Positions 17,204-27,252 of a DNA stretch of 64,000 nucleotides are shown piece by piece. The notes under the pieces were generated by a model. The model was not told the DNA's origin and ran no database searches. It saw only the letters and a program-made list of their open reading frames with translations. The translations under genes and the position numbers were made by a program. The stretch lies in the NCBI GenBank assembly GCA_904830895.1, contig LR882958.1:2350001-2414000 (forward strand), read 5' to 3'. Each line of letters begins with the position of its first letter. Positions within the stretch are counted from its first letter, which is position 1. This DNA is from Planktothrix rubescens CCAP 1459/22. GTDB lineage: Bacteria; Cyanobacteriota; Cyanobacteriia; Cyanobacteriales; Microcoleaceae.

Positions 17204-19678
17204 TCATACTAATCTTTTTAGAGTTTCGATCAAAACTTCTTGATTGAAAGACGCTTTAGTAATATAGGCATTTGCCCCAACTTCTGCACCTTTGCGTTTA
17301 TCTTCATCGGAAGCTAGAGAAGTCACCAGAATAATCGGTAGTTCACTATAGTCCCGATTTTGTCGAATTTTAGTGACTAAACTTAACCCATCCAAATTAG
17401 GCATCTGGATATCAGAAACCACCGCATCAAAGGAACGAGTGCCGAGTTTATTAAACCCATCTAATCCATCCACCGCCGTCACAACTTCATAACCCGCGGC
17501 TTCTAAAATTCGTTTTTCTTGAGTCCGAGTGGTGATTGAATCTTCTACTAATAAAATCACCGGTTTAACAGAGGAATTATCCTGAACCTTTAAAGCAGAT
17601 CGGACGATGGGGGAACTGATCACACCCGCTTGTTTACGAATGGATTTAATTAAGTCTTGAGGACTTAAAATAATACAGACTTCCCCCGTTCCTAAAATCG
17701 TGGCTCCCGCCACATTTCTGACCCGTTTTAATAGTTGGCTTTGGGGTTTTAAGACCACATCCTGCTCATCAACTAAAGCATCAACAAACAATCCTAATTT
17801 TTCTTCTCCCACTTTTAGAATAATGCAGGGTGAAGCCACATCCATTGTGGGAGAACTGGGATTTTTTTGGATCAAGGATGGGGAAAGGGAAAAACGAGAT
17901 TTGGACTCTTGAGAAATTGTAGATTCCGGTTCAAACTGAGAAGAAGTCCACCGAATTTCCAATAAATCAGCTAGTTGAGCTACGGAAATCGGTTGGTCTT
18001 CAAAAACAATCGTTTCTCGGCCTTCAATCGCAAAAATTTCATTAACTTGAACCAGCTTTGTCATTTGGACAAATTCGACGGGAATGGCATAGGAAATCCC
18101 CTGAACCGATACAATTAAAACATGGGCTGTTGCTAAGGTAGTTCCCAATTGAATCCGAAATACACTACCCTTTCTTGGGGAAGATTCGACTTGAATAATG
18201 CCTTTTAAACGTTCTACATTGGTTCGTACCACATCCATTCCCACACCCCGTCCCGATACTTCGGTGACGACTGTTCGGGTGGTAAAACCAGGAGCAAAAA
18301 TTAAACTATGAATTTGTTGTGGAGTCATTCCCAATAATTCTTCCGGTTGACAAATTCCCCGTTTTAAAGCAGTTTGTTTGATTTTTTCGATATCTAATCC
18401 CCGACCATCATCACAAACTTCTAACACAACATGGGTCGCTGTTTGATATCCGCGTAACTCAATTTTTGCGATCGCCGGCTTACCTGATTTTCGCCGTTCT
18501 TCTGGAGTTTCAATCCCATGATCAATGGCATTTCTTAAAATGTGCATCAAAGGATCTTTCATTTCTTCTAAAATCCGTTTATCCGCACGGGTTTCTCCAC
18601 CAGAAATCACTAATTCAATTTCTTTTCTCTGCTGCCGCGCTAAATCCCGTACCATGCGAGGAAACAAATTAAAAATAGTTGATAGGGGTAATAAACGTAA
18701 GGTTCTGATCCCATCTTCAAGTTCATCACTAATAATATCTAAACGGGCAATATCTTCAGAAAAAGTATTTCTAAGTTGATTAATTAAAGATCCCAACTGT
18801 TCTAAACGTTCCGTACTACGATGATAATAATTTTGCAGTTGCCCGATTGTTCCCTTTTCAGAACTATAACGATTGAGGTTATTTTCTAAGTCATGAACCA
18901 CAAACCGATTCACAAAAGCATCTCGACTCCATTCCTCCCATAAACTCACCAGGTCTTCAATTTCATTTAACCGATGGGCAATCCGAATTTTTGTTACCGT
19001 TAATTCTCCCGTTTGAGTCATTAACCCATCTAAATTACGGGTGGGGACTCGAATGGTTTCAATTTTATAAGTAGAGTCGCGACTGATGGTGACCGGAGGG
19101 GGAGCATTCATCGGTTCAGCCACCGTCGTCACTGGAATAGGCATCTCATCCGGCGGGGACACCGGAACTGAGTCAATCACCGGTTCCTCGATTGCTTGGG
19201 GTTCTTCTGGAGGTTCAACTCCCTCCGGTTCATCCTGTTCACTGTTCCCCGTTCCCTGTTCCCTGTTAATGGCTGAAATTGCATCCGTCGGTGTTTCGGG
19301 TTTAGCCCCCATCAGATAGGCTAAACTATGAAAAGCATTAATCTCACAGGGTTCTCCGGTAACCGCAGCATAAACTAACTGACGAATCGCATCAATCCCA
19401 TAGGAAATTCGATCCACTAAATCGGCCGTGAGGGTGGTTTCCTGACGTTTCAACCCCCCTAATAAATGTTCAATTTGATGGGATAAGGTGGCAACATCTT
19501 TGACCCCTAACATTCCCGCATCCCCTTTCAGGCTATGGGCTTCTCGCAATAATTCTTCTATTTTTGCTGCATCATTGGGATTTTTTTCCAGATATAATAA
19601 TCCTTCATCTAAATTCTGTAAATGTTCTTCACTGGAGGTTTTAAAAACTTCCCGTAGTTCGTCATCTTCAATCATCAT
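17204..19678 (-). CDS. cheA: Hybrid chemotaxis histidine kinase CheA with C-terminal receiver
   Basis: 824 aa. Domains in order: HPt (phospho-His48 in REAHSLKGDAGMLG), a variable Glu/Pro-rich linker (about 130-205), dimerisation helices, HATPase (MHILRNAIDHGIETPEERR, VCDDGRGLD, TEVSGRGVGMDVV), CheW-like domain (about 540-690) and REC (Asp756 in VVSDIQMP). The REC fusion resembles WspE/FrzE. There is no recognisable P2 CheY-binding domain. The linker around residues 138-149 is encoded by degenerate GGGAACA heptamers, that is, a repeat inside coding sequence. The kinase is expected to sit under the double-domain CheW and the two MCPs encoded upstream in the same operon. Confidence 0.95.
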   Translation of the reverse strand: MMIEDDELREVFKTSSEEHLQNLDEGLLYLEKNPNDAAKIEELLREAHSLKGDAGMLGVKDVATLSHQIEHLLGGLKRQETTLTADLVDRISYGIDAIRQLVYAAVTGEPCEINAFHSLAYLMGAKPETPTDAISAINREQGTGNSEQDEPEGVEPPEEPQAIEEPVIDSVPVSPPDEMPIPVTTVAEPMNAPPPVTISRDSTYKIETIRVPTRNLDGLMTQTGELTVTKIRIAHRLNEIEDLVSLWEEWSRDAFVNRFVVHDLENNLNRYSSEKGTIGQLQNYYHRSTERLEQLGSLINQLRNTFSEDIARLDIISDELEDGIRTLRLLPLSTIFNLFPRMVRDLARQQRKEIELVISGGETRADKRILEEMKDPLMHILRNAIDHGIETPEERRKSGKPAIAKIELRGYQTATHVVLEVCDDGRGLDIEKIKQTALKRGICQPEELLGMTPQQIHSLIFAPGFTTRTVVTEVSGRGVGMDVVRTNVERLKGIIQVESSPRKGSVFRIQLGTTLATAHVLIVSVQGISYAIPVEFVQMTKLVQVNEIFAIEGRETIVFEDQPISVAQLADLLEIRWTSSQFEPESTISQESKSRFSLSPSLIQKNPSSPTMDVASPCIILKVGEEKLGLFVDALVDEQDVVLKPQSQLLKRVRNVAGATILGTGEVCIILSPQDLIKSIRKQAGVISSPIVRSALKVQDNSSVKPVILLVEDSITTRTQEKRILEAAGYEVVTAVDGLDGFNKLGTRSFDAVVSDIQMPNLDGLSLVTKIRQNRDYSELPIILVTSLASDEDKRKGAEVGANAYITKASFNQEVLIETLKRLV
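19233..19268. repeat. Heptameric GGGAACA repeat inside cheA
   Basis: About five degenerate 7-bp units (read on the minus strand ACAGGGA, ACAGGGA, ACGGGGA, ACAGTGA, ACAGGAT) encode residues about 138-149 of CheA ([12 protein letters not shown]). The same heptamer family fills spacers at 36045-36079 and 55671-55698. Confidence 0.75.
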
Positions 19679-19717
19679 AATTTTTTCATCCTGTGACTGT
19701 AATTCAATTTTGAACGA

Positions 19718-21124
19718 TTAAACCAGAGTTTGCAGATTTTTGGCGGTTTCATTTAACCTTTGAACTCCCTGTTTGGTTTGGTTGATGCTGGTTGCCATTT
19801 CTGTGGAAACAAAATTTAAGTTATTCATGGCATCAACAACTTGTTCAACCGCAATAGATTGTTGTTGGGTATTTAGGGAAATTTGCTGCAAATTAATAGC
19901 GACATCATTAATTGCATGAACAATATCTTCAACGGATTTCGAGCCCTCCTCTGTCACCCTAATAGTTAAATTAGTCGCCGTTTGAATATCCGTAACAATT
20001 GAACTAATTTTTTCGGCTGATTTACGACTTTGATCTGCTAGTTTACGAATTTCAGATGCCACCACCCCAAATCCCTTCCCACTGTCTCCGGCTCTAGCAG
20101 CTTCTACAGAAGCATTTAAGGCTAACATATTTGTTTGACTTGCCAAATCCGTGACCACATTTGTAATACTATAAATTTTTCCTAAATGTTCACTTAAACG
20201 CATAATTTGCTGTTGTAATTGTTCCATTTTTATTTTCAAACTGAAACTATTACCCGTTTCAACAGATGATTTTTGATAACCACCCGCTAAGAGTAAAACT
20301 TGATTAGCTCCGGTGGCGGCTGTTGATGCTTGTTCGGCAGATTGGCGACTTGATGCACCCAATTCATCCATACTAGCTGTAGTTTCATTCACTGAACTTG
20401 CTTGCTGAACAGTGACTCGTTCTTGAGATTCCATAATATTAACTAATTCTTGGGAGGCTTGCAAAATTTGGGATGCTTCTTGATTAATTCGCTTGAAGAT
20501 GAGAGTAATGAGGCTAATTCCCAATAAAATTGAACAAAATATAGTTGCTCCTGTTCCGATCCAAACCGTATTAATCAGGTGATCTAAAGCATCATTTTGC
20601 CGTTGATGGTACGCCTCTACTTGTTGAGTTTCCAAGGCGATAAATTTTTGAGTTTTCTCTAAAACCGTTGTTGATAATTCCGTACCTTTTCCTTGCTTCC
20701 AAATCTCTAGGGCTTGGTCAACTTTATTATCATTAATTAATTTGAATAATGCCGAATAGTATTGTTCTAATTCGTCTACCGATGCAGTTAAACTATCTAA
20801 ATCTTTAATCAATTCACTATTGGGAATCAGTGTTTTAACGTCTATAAATGCTTGTTGATAAAGAGATTCAGCAGTTTTATACAAATTATATGACTGAGGA
20901 TTTTTAACTAAAATATATCCCTGGGCAGCAATCGTTAAGTCTTTCGTGGCTAAAGCCAAGTTATTAATAGCTTGCATGGCATCACCGGCTGTTTGGACTT
21001 CTATGGTTGTTTTACGAACTTTTTCAACATTGGAAGATACAATTCCAGCTACTAATACAGAAAGCAAAATTGGAATTAAATAACTGGCAATAATCCAGTA
21101 CCTTAAACCATTGAATTTTAACAT
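19718..21124 (-). CDS. Methyl-accepting chemotaxis protein
   Basis: 468 aa. Membrane helix 1 at about 10-30, a mostly helical periplasmic sensor (about 35-185), membrane helix 2 at about 188-210 ([19 protein letters not shown]), then a cytoplasmic coiled-coil. The signalling tip is [21 protein letters not shown]. No HAMP domain is evident after helix 2 and no NWETF-type C-terminal tether is present. It is directly downstream of a paralogous MCP gene (20-nt gap), suggesting duplication. The ligand is not predictable. Confidence 0.93.
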   Translation of the reverse strand: MLKFNGLRYWIIASYLIPILLSVLVAGIVSSNVEKVRKTTIEVQTAGDAMQAINNLALATKDLTIAAQGYILVKNPQSYNLYKTAESLYQQAFIDVKTLIPNSELIKDLDSLTASVDELEQYYSALFKLINDNKVDQALEIWKQGKGTELSTTVLEKTQKFIALETQQVEAYHQRQNDALDHLINTVWIGTGATIFCSILLGISLITLIFKRINQEASQILQASQELVNIMESQERVTVQQASSVNETTASMDELGASSRQSAEQASTAATGANQVLLLAGGYQKSSVETGNSFSLKIKMEQLQQQIMRLSEHLGKIYSITNVVTDLASQTNMLALNASVEAARAGDSGKGFGVVASEIRKLADQSRKSAEKISSIVTDIQTATNLTIRVTEEGSKSVEDIVHAINDVAINLQQISLNTQQQSIAVEQVVDAMNNLNFVSTEMATSINQTKQGVQRLNETAKNLQTLV

Positions 21125-21144
21125 ATTTTGGTGCTATTGTTATA

Positions 21145-22590
21145 TTAAACAATTGAGTTCAAATTTAACGCAACTTCATTCAATTTTTCCATTCCTATTT
21201 TAGCTTGATTTAATCCATTAGCGGTTTCTCCAACCCCCTGACTTAAAACATTCATCGCCTCTAAAACCTGTCCAATGGCGATCGCTTGTTGCTTAACATT
21301 AAGGGAAATTTGCTGATTATTCAATACTACATTATTCACCGCTTCCGCAACCACAGCAAAAGTATCTGCGGTTTCCCGGGTGAGTTCTGCATTAGATATA
21401 ACAGTTTTTGTCCCTTCTTCCGTTGCCATTACCGTTGAATTAATTGCAGTTAAAATATCAGCAACCAGGGTATTAATTCTGAAGGCAGATTTTTTACTTT
21501 CATCCGCTAATTTTCTGATTTCCGTGGCGACAACTGCAAATCCTTTGCCATGTTCTCCGGCTCGAACTGCTTCTACAGCAGCATTCAGGGCTAACATATT
21601 GGTTTGATTCGCTAAATCACTAACTAACTCAGAAATATTCCCAATTTGGTTTGTTTGTTCACTTAAACGAATAATTTGTTGAGCAATCGCTTCAACTTTT
21701 TGTTGAAGATTTTCCATCCCTGCTAAGGTACTATTGACCGCTTGTTTTCCCCCTTCTGTTAATCCTAAAACCTGTCTAGCTTGATATGTAGCTGACTCGG
21801 CTTGTTCCGCCGTTGACCCAGAGGAAGCACTCAATTCATCCATAGTTATTGTAGTTTCATGAACAGAACTCGCTTGTTGATTTGCTGTTCGTTCTTGTTC
21901 TGCAAGGGTAGCAGCAATTTCGGTGGAAGAAGTGGCGATAACTTGTGTGGCTTGATGAATGGTTCCACCAATATTAACCGCAATTAATAGGGCAATAATA
22001 ATCACCGTCACCAAAATTAGCAAGGCTCCAAACACGAGCGTTGTTAATAATCCGTTCAATGATTCTTTTGCTTTAGTTGTTTCCTGAGTTAAAAGACTAG
22101 CTTCTGTTGTCGAAAATTCATCGCTAATTCGATCAAAATCGATCACATATTGAGTTGCAGTGCGAGCTTTTTCAATGGCTTCAGATAATTTTCCTCGATT
22201 TGCTAGGATAAAAGCTTGTTGTGCCATTTGATCATATTCATTCACTAAGTTATCAAGTTTTTGTAACCGTTGTTTTTGCTCTGGACGATAAACCAAGGAT
22301 TCCAATGTTTTAGCCGTTTCCCGATAAAGGGCTAAACCGGAATTATATTCCGTTAAAAAATCTTGATTTTTTAGAGCTAAATATCCCCTTAAACTCCGAA
22401 CCATCCCTTGAGCGCCTCGTTCCATAACATTGACTTTTAAAATTACCTCTTGAACCCTTTCTGCCTCTTTGAAAGTATTAGATACTTGATTAATATTGCT
22501 ATAAACCAATGCGGTTAATCCCATAAATAAAAACACGGGTATGCTATATCCTAAGAGTAACCTCTCTCTTAATTTGAAATTGTTAAACAT
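21145..22590 (-). CDS. Methyl-accepting chemotaxis protein
   Basis: 481 aa. Membrane helix 1 at about 12-30, helical periplasmic domain to about residue 180, membrane helix 2 (LTTLVFGALLILVTVIIIALLIA). The cytoplasmic part has the hairpin tip [22 protein letters not shown] and ends without a CheR-binding pentapeptide. HAMP is not obvious, as in the neighbouring MCP. Sequence similarity is highest in the tip region, and the periplasmic parts differ, so the two receptors may sense different cues while sharing one kinase. Confidence 0.93.
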   Translation of the reverse strand: MFNNFKLRERLLLGYSIPVFLFMGLTALVYSNINQVSNTFKEAERVQEVILKVNVMERGAQGMVRSLRGYLALKNQDFLTEYNSGLALYRETAKTLESLVYRPEQKQRLQKLDNLVNEYDQMAQQAFILANRGKLSEAIEKARTATQYVIDFDRISDEFSTTEASLLTQETTKAKESLNGLLTTLVFGALLILVTVIIIALLIAVNIGGTIHQATQVIATSSTEIAATLAEQERTANQQASSVHETTITMDELSASSGSTAEQAESATYQARQVLGLTEGGKQAVNSTLAGMENLQQKVEAIAQQIIRLSEQTNQIGNISELVSDLANQTNMLALNAAVEAVRAGEHGKGFAVVATEIRKLADESKKSAFRINTLVADILTAINSTVMATEEGTKTVISNAELTRETADTFAVVAEAVNNVVLNNQQISLNVKQQAIAIGQVLEAMNVLSQGVGETANGLNQAKIGMEKLNEVALNLNSIV

Positions 22591-22641
22591 ATAATTTTTG
22601 ATGGTTGATTATAAAATTCATGAAATCTATCTTACCTGGGA

Positions 22642-23724
22642 TTAAACCTCTTGATCAACAAATAATTCTCCTTGAGTCATAATTTTTGCCACATTCAGAA
22701 TGCTCATCATTTTGTCTTGATAAAAAGCTGTCCCCTGTAAGTATTCATCCTGTTTGAGATGAACCGCCGTAGGAATAGTTTTAATCTCGGATTCTTTTAA
22801 GTATATTACATCAAAAATTCCTTCTACTATAATTCCAGCCACAATATCATTAATTTTAACAATCATAGCCTTGGATAATACCTGAGAGGTTTGTAAAGGT
22901 AAATTCACTAAACCTCGAATATTCACTAAAGTTAATATTTCCCCGCGTAAATTCATATTTCCAACAATATGGGGAGGAGTACAAGGAATCGGTGTAATAT
23001 TATGAATGTCTGTAAATTCTCGGATAATTTCTAGGTTAACCCCAAAATATTCTCCATTTAAACTGATCACAGCTAAAGCAACTAACCCAGTAAAATCTTG
23101 GTTATCAATGGAACATCTTAAATTTTTAGCTCGTTCTTGAAAAATTATGCGTTCTTCTGGGGTTGCATCGGGAGAGAAAATATAATTTTGTACTTTCTGG
23201 TAGGTGTGTTGTTTGGAGGACTCTCCTTGGAGATGGGGTTGATGATTTTCGAGATTTATTCTCTCTAAATTAAAATCTGGGAGAGAGTGACTAATATATT
23301 GAATCAGGGTTTCTGGATTTAAAATCATGACCAAATGTTCATCAACTTGAGCCACACCTTGAAGATAATAGGAAGGGTGAACCTGATTAAATTCCTGTTG
23401 AAATTTATAAGCTAATTCAGTTTTAATGGCATCGCTAGTAATCATTTTCACTTCAGAAACTTGAGTGACAATAATTCCTAATCTAATGTTATTAAATCTT
23501 AAAATAATTACGCTATCTGATACAGTATAATTCGGCTCAGGATACCCTAATCGAATAGTTAAATCAATAATGGGAAGTAACTCTCCCCGCAGATTAATTA
23601 AACCCACTAAATCAGCAGGGGCGGCGGGAATTGGTGTTAATTCGGGCAGGAAAAAAATTTCTTCAACTACAGAAGCCATAATTGCATAACACATCGACTT
23701 CAGTGTAAAAATTAAATAAGCCAT
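22642..23724 (-). CDS. cheW: Tandem CheW-domain coupling protein
   Basis: 360 aa with two CheW domains. The first (about 1-145) contains PAAPADLVGLINLRGELLPIIDL; the second (about 205-355) contains CTPPHIVGNMNLRGEILTLVNI. Between them is a linker with a Q/H-rich patch. CheW couples receptors to CheA; a double-domain version recalls the two CheW proteins (WspB and WspD) of Wsp systems merged into one chain. It lies between cheR (35-nt spacer) and the MCP genes. The spacer with cheR carries TAACTGA-type repeat sequence. Confidence 0.9.
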   Translation of the reverse strand: MAYLIFTLKSMCYAIMASVVEEIFFLPELTPIPAAPADLVGLINLRGELLPIIDLTIRLGYPEPNYTVSDSVIILRFNNIRLGIIVTQVSEVKMITSDAIKTELAYKFQQEFNQVHPSYYLQGVAQVDEHLVMILNPETLIQYISHSLPDFNLERINLENHQPHLQGESSKQHTYQKVQNYIFSPDATPEERIIFQERAKNLRCSIDNQDFTGLVALAVISLNGEYFGVNLEIIREFTDIHNITPIPCTPPHIVGNMNLRGEILTLVNIRGLVNLPLQTSQVLSKAMIVKINDIVAGIIVEGIFDVIYLKESEIKTIPTAVHLKQDEYLQGTAFYQDKMMSILNVAKIMTQGELFVDQEV

Positions 23725-23759
23725 AATTCAGTTATCAGTAAACAGTAAACGGCCAATAG

Positions 23760-25325
23760 TCAACAGTCAATAGCTAAATGTTTATTTTCTAAAAAAACAA
23801 TTAAATCTTGAGCCGTAACTCCTTCTAAATGTTCAATCCCCATGGTCGGAGGTAAGGATTTGAGGAGAGCTAAAGCGTTACCATACATTTTAGCTGATCG
23901 GGTATGATCTCCTTCCCGTTCATAAATCGATGCGAGTTCCAGATAGGCTGGAATGGAGGAGGGAAGCAGATAAATAATTCTTTTGGATAATAACTTTGCT
24001 CCAACTAAATCCTCCTGTTCTTGAGCGATATGCAAGAGTAAATAATAAGGTAATATAGATAAAGAATCTATTTCAATCGCTTTTTTACAGTAAGATATAG
24101 CTTGTTCATATTGTCCTAGATTTGCCCATGCTTGTGCCAATAAATAATAAGCATCAAATTTAGTTTCGGATTTTAGGTGGCGATTTTCATTTCTTTCTTT
24201 TTTTTCTGTGATGGTCAAATCCAGATTTTTTACATAATAGTTATAAGTTTGAAGAAATTGTTCAGTTTTTTGAATGGCGGCTGAATACTGTTTATTTTTA
24301 AAATATCTTTTTGCTTCTTCTAGGCTTTTTTGAGATAACTTTAAATTTTCAGCTTGATGATTCTCAACCTGGTTGGTTTTAGGGTATGGCTCCTGATATT
24401 TCCGAGAAGAATATAATAGATTATTCCAACGATTATCTATATCAATAATTGATTTAGTGTTAATAGTCAAGGGTTCTTTCCATAAATCAATAGGTCGTTG
24501 ATAAATCATGGATTCAGGATGAATTTTTGCTTGAAATTTTCCAATATTTTCTATACCTTGTAATTCAGCATGACCTGTAATTAAATAACCTCTTGGTTTT
24601 AAAACATTAAAAAACTTATAAATTACTTGATTAATATAGTCTTTTTCAAAATAAACAAAAACATTCCGACAAATAATTAAATCCACATCTTGAATCGGGT
24701 TATAATTAGGATGACAATAGGAATCTTTAACTAAATTCAAATTAAAAAATTTAACAGAATTCTGAGTCAACGAATTGATTTTCCAATCTTCTCCTTGTCG
24801 CATAAAGTATCTATTTCTCAGTTCTAAGTCAACCATACGGAAAGACCAAGCGGTGTATAAGCCTTGATTGGCTTTTTTTAAGGCTTCCTCATTCACATCA
24901 GTTCCTAGAATCTGAAGATTCCAACTTCCCCAGTCTGGGATTAACTGTTGAAGTAAAATAGACAGGGTATAGGGTTCTTCCCCCGTCGAACAACCCGCAC
25001 TCCAAAGAGTTAAACTTTTGGTGTCTTGCCGCGATGCAATTAAATCTGGTAAAACTACAGTTCGTAAGAGATTAATTTGACCTTGATCTCTAAAAAAATA
25101 ACTTTCAATGGTTGTAATTAAAGGAATTAATTGTTTCCATTCCTCTCGACTTTGGGAACTATCGGTACTTAATAAATCTAAATAAAATTGAGGATGAGGC
25201 AGTTTTAAAGATTTAACTCTGATCTTTATTTTTTCAGCCAGTACACCGTAGTCCTGCAAACGAATAAATAACCCGGTTTGACTTGTAATCAGCTTAATAA
25301 AAAGTTCGATTAGTGCTGGTTCCAT
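23760..25325 (-). CDS. cheR: Chemotaxis methyltransferase CheR with C-terminal TPR repeats
   Basis: 521 aa. The N-terminal CheR helices include TTIESYFFRD (71-80). The SAM-binding domain contains LWSAGCSTGEEPYTLS (motif I about 110-119), LGTDVNEEAL and DLIICRNVFVYF. Residues about 310-510 hold TPR-like repeats (KRYFKNKQYSAAIQKTEQFL, YYLLAQAWANLGQYEQAISY, and more). This CheR-TPR arrangement resembles WspC/FrzF. It is the first gene of the operon; the long upstream spacer (25326-25512) is filled with heptameric repeats, so the promoter is not obvious. Confidence 0.93.
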   Translation of the reverse strand: MEPALIELFIKLITSQTGLFIRLQDYGVLAEKIKIRVKSLKLPHPQFYLDLLSTDSSQSREEWKQLIPLITTIESYFFRDQGQINLLRTVVLPDLIASRQDTKSLTLWSAGCSTGEEPYTLSILLQQLIPDWGSWNLQILGTDVNEEALKKANQGLYTAWSFRMVDLELRNRYFMRQGEDWKINSLTQNSVKFFNLNLVKDSYCHPNYNPIQDVDLIICRNVFVYFEKDYINQVIYKFFNVLKPRGYLITGHAELQGIENIGKFQAKIHPESMIYQRPIDLWKEPLTINTKSIIDIDNRWNNLLYSSRKYQEPYPKTNQVENHQAENLKLSQKSLEEAKRYFKNKQYSAAIQKTEQFLQTYNYYVKNLDLTITEKKERNENRHLKSETKFDAYYLLAQAWANLGQYEQAISYCKKAIEIDSLSILPYYLLLHIAQEQEDLVGAKLLSKRIIYLLPSSIPAYLELASIYEREGDHTRSAKMYGNALALLKSLPPTMGIEHLEGVTAQDLIVFLENKHLAIDC

Positions 25326-25512
25326 ATAATAATCAGTTATCAGTTAACAGTCATCAGTTATCAGTTTAAGAGTTAATCAAAATCAGTCATCGGTTAACAG
25401 TCATCAGTTATCCGTTCAAGAGTTATCAGTTATTAACTAATAACTGCCAACTAATAACTGCCAACTAATAACTGTTAACTGATGACTGATGACTGATGAC
25501 TGATGACTGAGT
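25326..25512. repeat. TAACTGA-type heptameric repeat array filling a spacer
   Basis: The whole spacer between the ycf45-like gene and cheR is built of degenerate 7-bp units (CAGTTAT/ATAACTG, CAGTCAT/ATGACTG), with one orientation in the first half and the complement in the second, so the two halves can pair into a long hairpin. Perfect ATGACTG units occur four times at about 25482-25509. No other element is visible. Confidence 0.85.
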
Positions 25513-27252
25513 TTAGGCGGGATAAATTCTTAAACGACGGTTTGGTTCTTCCCCAAAACTATTGGATTTCAGACGATAATGTTCTACTAATTCATGCTGC
25601 ATTTTTCTGACTTGGGAAGACCGAGGCAGTAATTCCACAGGTTGTCCTTTAGGAATCACAATTTGTTCCACCGCTAAACGGGCCTCTTCCAAGGCTTCGA
25701 TTTCATCAGAAGAACCACTGGCCACAAACAAATTCAAATCCGCAATTTCTGGGGTACTGGGATCTTCCATTTGTAACAGACGTCGTAGGGCACGGGCAAT
25801 TTGAGGGTTGTTCGGTGATTTTATCGTATGAATCGGAACTTGACGAGTTTTAGCAACATGGCGGATTTTGGATTGATTTCTAATATGCGATCGCAACGCC
25901 AACACCACATCCGCACTATCAATATCCTTAGTCAAAATCACCGGTAAAGACAACATTTGGATCACCTGTTCAATTTGATGACGAGGAACCCCATAGGGAT
26001 AAATACTTAACGGTGAACCTTCCCCTAGTTTATGAATTAAGGTAAATTCCTCATCGGGAACACCAGGGATAACCCCAGAAAAAGACTGTTCTAGTAGTTG
26101 TTCAAAATATTGAGATTCTGACGCCGTATTTTCCACAGGTAAAGGCATCATTTTCCCTGAACCTCGCAACCCCCGAACAACAGGCATTGTAGCCGCAGGT
26201 TCCCGGGATTTCATCGTTGAGCGTCCAGGACTGGTAATGGGGTTAACGGGAGTATATCGTTCTTCAAAAACTTCAACTTCACCCGCATCATTCATAGTTC
26301 TGATTTGCAAAATCGGCTGCATTCCGCGTAACAGATGATCAATCGTAGTCGCTACAGATTCATGTACAACCCACCGTTGCTGTTCCAACATTTCCACCGC
26401 CACATCAAAGGTCGGAGGGGCTTTACGCTCCAATACCGTCTTTTGAGAACCCCGACGTCGAGCTTCCTCATCCCCTAAAGTCACCGCTTGAATTCCCCCA
26501 ATCAAATCGGCAAGGGTGGGGTTTTTCATCAAGTTTTCAATCCGATTACCGTGGGCTGTACCAATCAACTGTACCCCCCGTTCGGCAATGGTTCGCGCCG
26601 CTAAAGCCTCCAGTTCTGTGCCAATTTCATCAATCACGATCACCTCTGGCATATGGTTCTCCACCGCCTCAATCATGACTTGATGTTGCAGTTCAGGACG
26701 AGCCACCTGCATCCGACGCGCCCGCCCAATGGCAGGATGGGGGATATCTCCATCCCCAGCAATTTCGTTAGAGGTATCAATAATGACTACTCGTTTTTCC
26801 AGTTCATCCGCTAACACACGGGTAATTTCTCGCAATGCCGTGGTTTTTCCCACTCCTGGACGACCCAGCAAAAGGAGCGATTGACCCGTTTCCACCAAAT
26901 CTCGAATCATGCCAATCTTACCAAAGATGGCTCGACCCACCCGACAGGTTAAACCAATCACCTTTCCCGTCCGGTTGCGAATTGCGCTAATTCGATGTAA
27001 AGTTTGCTCAATCCCAGCCCGGTTATCCCCGCTAAATTCCCCAATCTGCACAATACAATGTTCCAGATCGTCCAAGGAGACAGGGATAGTCGAGAGATAT
27101 TCGGCTTTGGACGGAAAACGAGCCTCTGGAAGACGCCCCAAATCCATCACAATCTCAATCAGACTATCTCGTTGGGGATGCTGTTGCAAATTCTGCCGAA
27201 TCTCATCAGGAACAATGGAGAGTAATTTGTTCAGGTCGTCTGTAATTTGCAT
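25513..27252 (-). CDS. Ycf45-like AAA ATPase with C-terminal R3H-type region
   Basis: 579 aa from the ATG at 27252. Walker A is LLLLGRPGVGKTT (130-138 in this numbering) and Walker B is VIVIDEIGTE, similar to SpoIIIAA-type ATPases; the C-terminal part carries an R3H-like nucleic-acid-binding region. This is the cyanobacterial and plastid Ycf45 family. The frame is open 69 nt further, to an ATG at 27321, but that extension (ITDSSLITDSYLLIND) is merely translated heptameric repeat and is unlike family N-termini, so the start MQITDDLNKLLS is preferred. Neither start has a strong ribosome binding site. Biological role unknown. Confidence 0.85.
   Translation of the reverse strand: MQITDDLNKLLSIVPDEIRQNLQQHPQRDSLIEIVMDLGRLPEARFPSKAEYLSTIPVSLDDLEHCIVQIGEFSGDNRAGIEQTLHRISAIRNRTGKVIGLTCRVGRAIFGKIGMIRDLVETGQSLLLLGRPGVGKTTALREITRVLADELEKRVVIIDTSNEIAGDGDIPHPAIGRARRMQVARPELQHQVMIEAVENHMPEVIVIDEIGTELEALAARTIAERGVQLIGTAHGNRIENLMKNPTLADLIGGIQAVTLGDEEARRRGSQKTVLERKAPPTFDVAVEMLEQQRWVVHESVATTIDHLLRGMQPILQIRTMNDAGEVEVFEERYTPVNPITSPGRSTMKSREPAATMPVVRGLRGSGKMMPLPVENTASESQYFEQLLEQSFSGVIPGVPDEEFTLIHKLGEGSPLSIYPYGVPRHQIEQVIQMLSLPVILTKDIDSADVVLALRSHIRNQSKIRHVAKTRQVPIHTIKSPNNPQIARALRRLLQMEDPSTPEIADLNLFVASGSSDEIEALEEARLAVEQIVIPKGQPVELLPRSSQVRKMQHELVEHYRLKSNSFGEEPNRRLRIYPA

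Noticed and set aside
25326-25512. CRISPR array
   Set aside because: Units are 7 bp, degenerate and adjacent; there are no spacers of even length and no cas genes.
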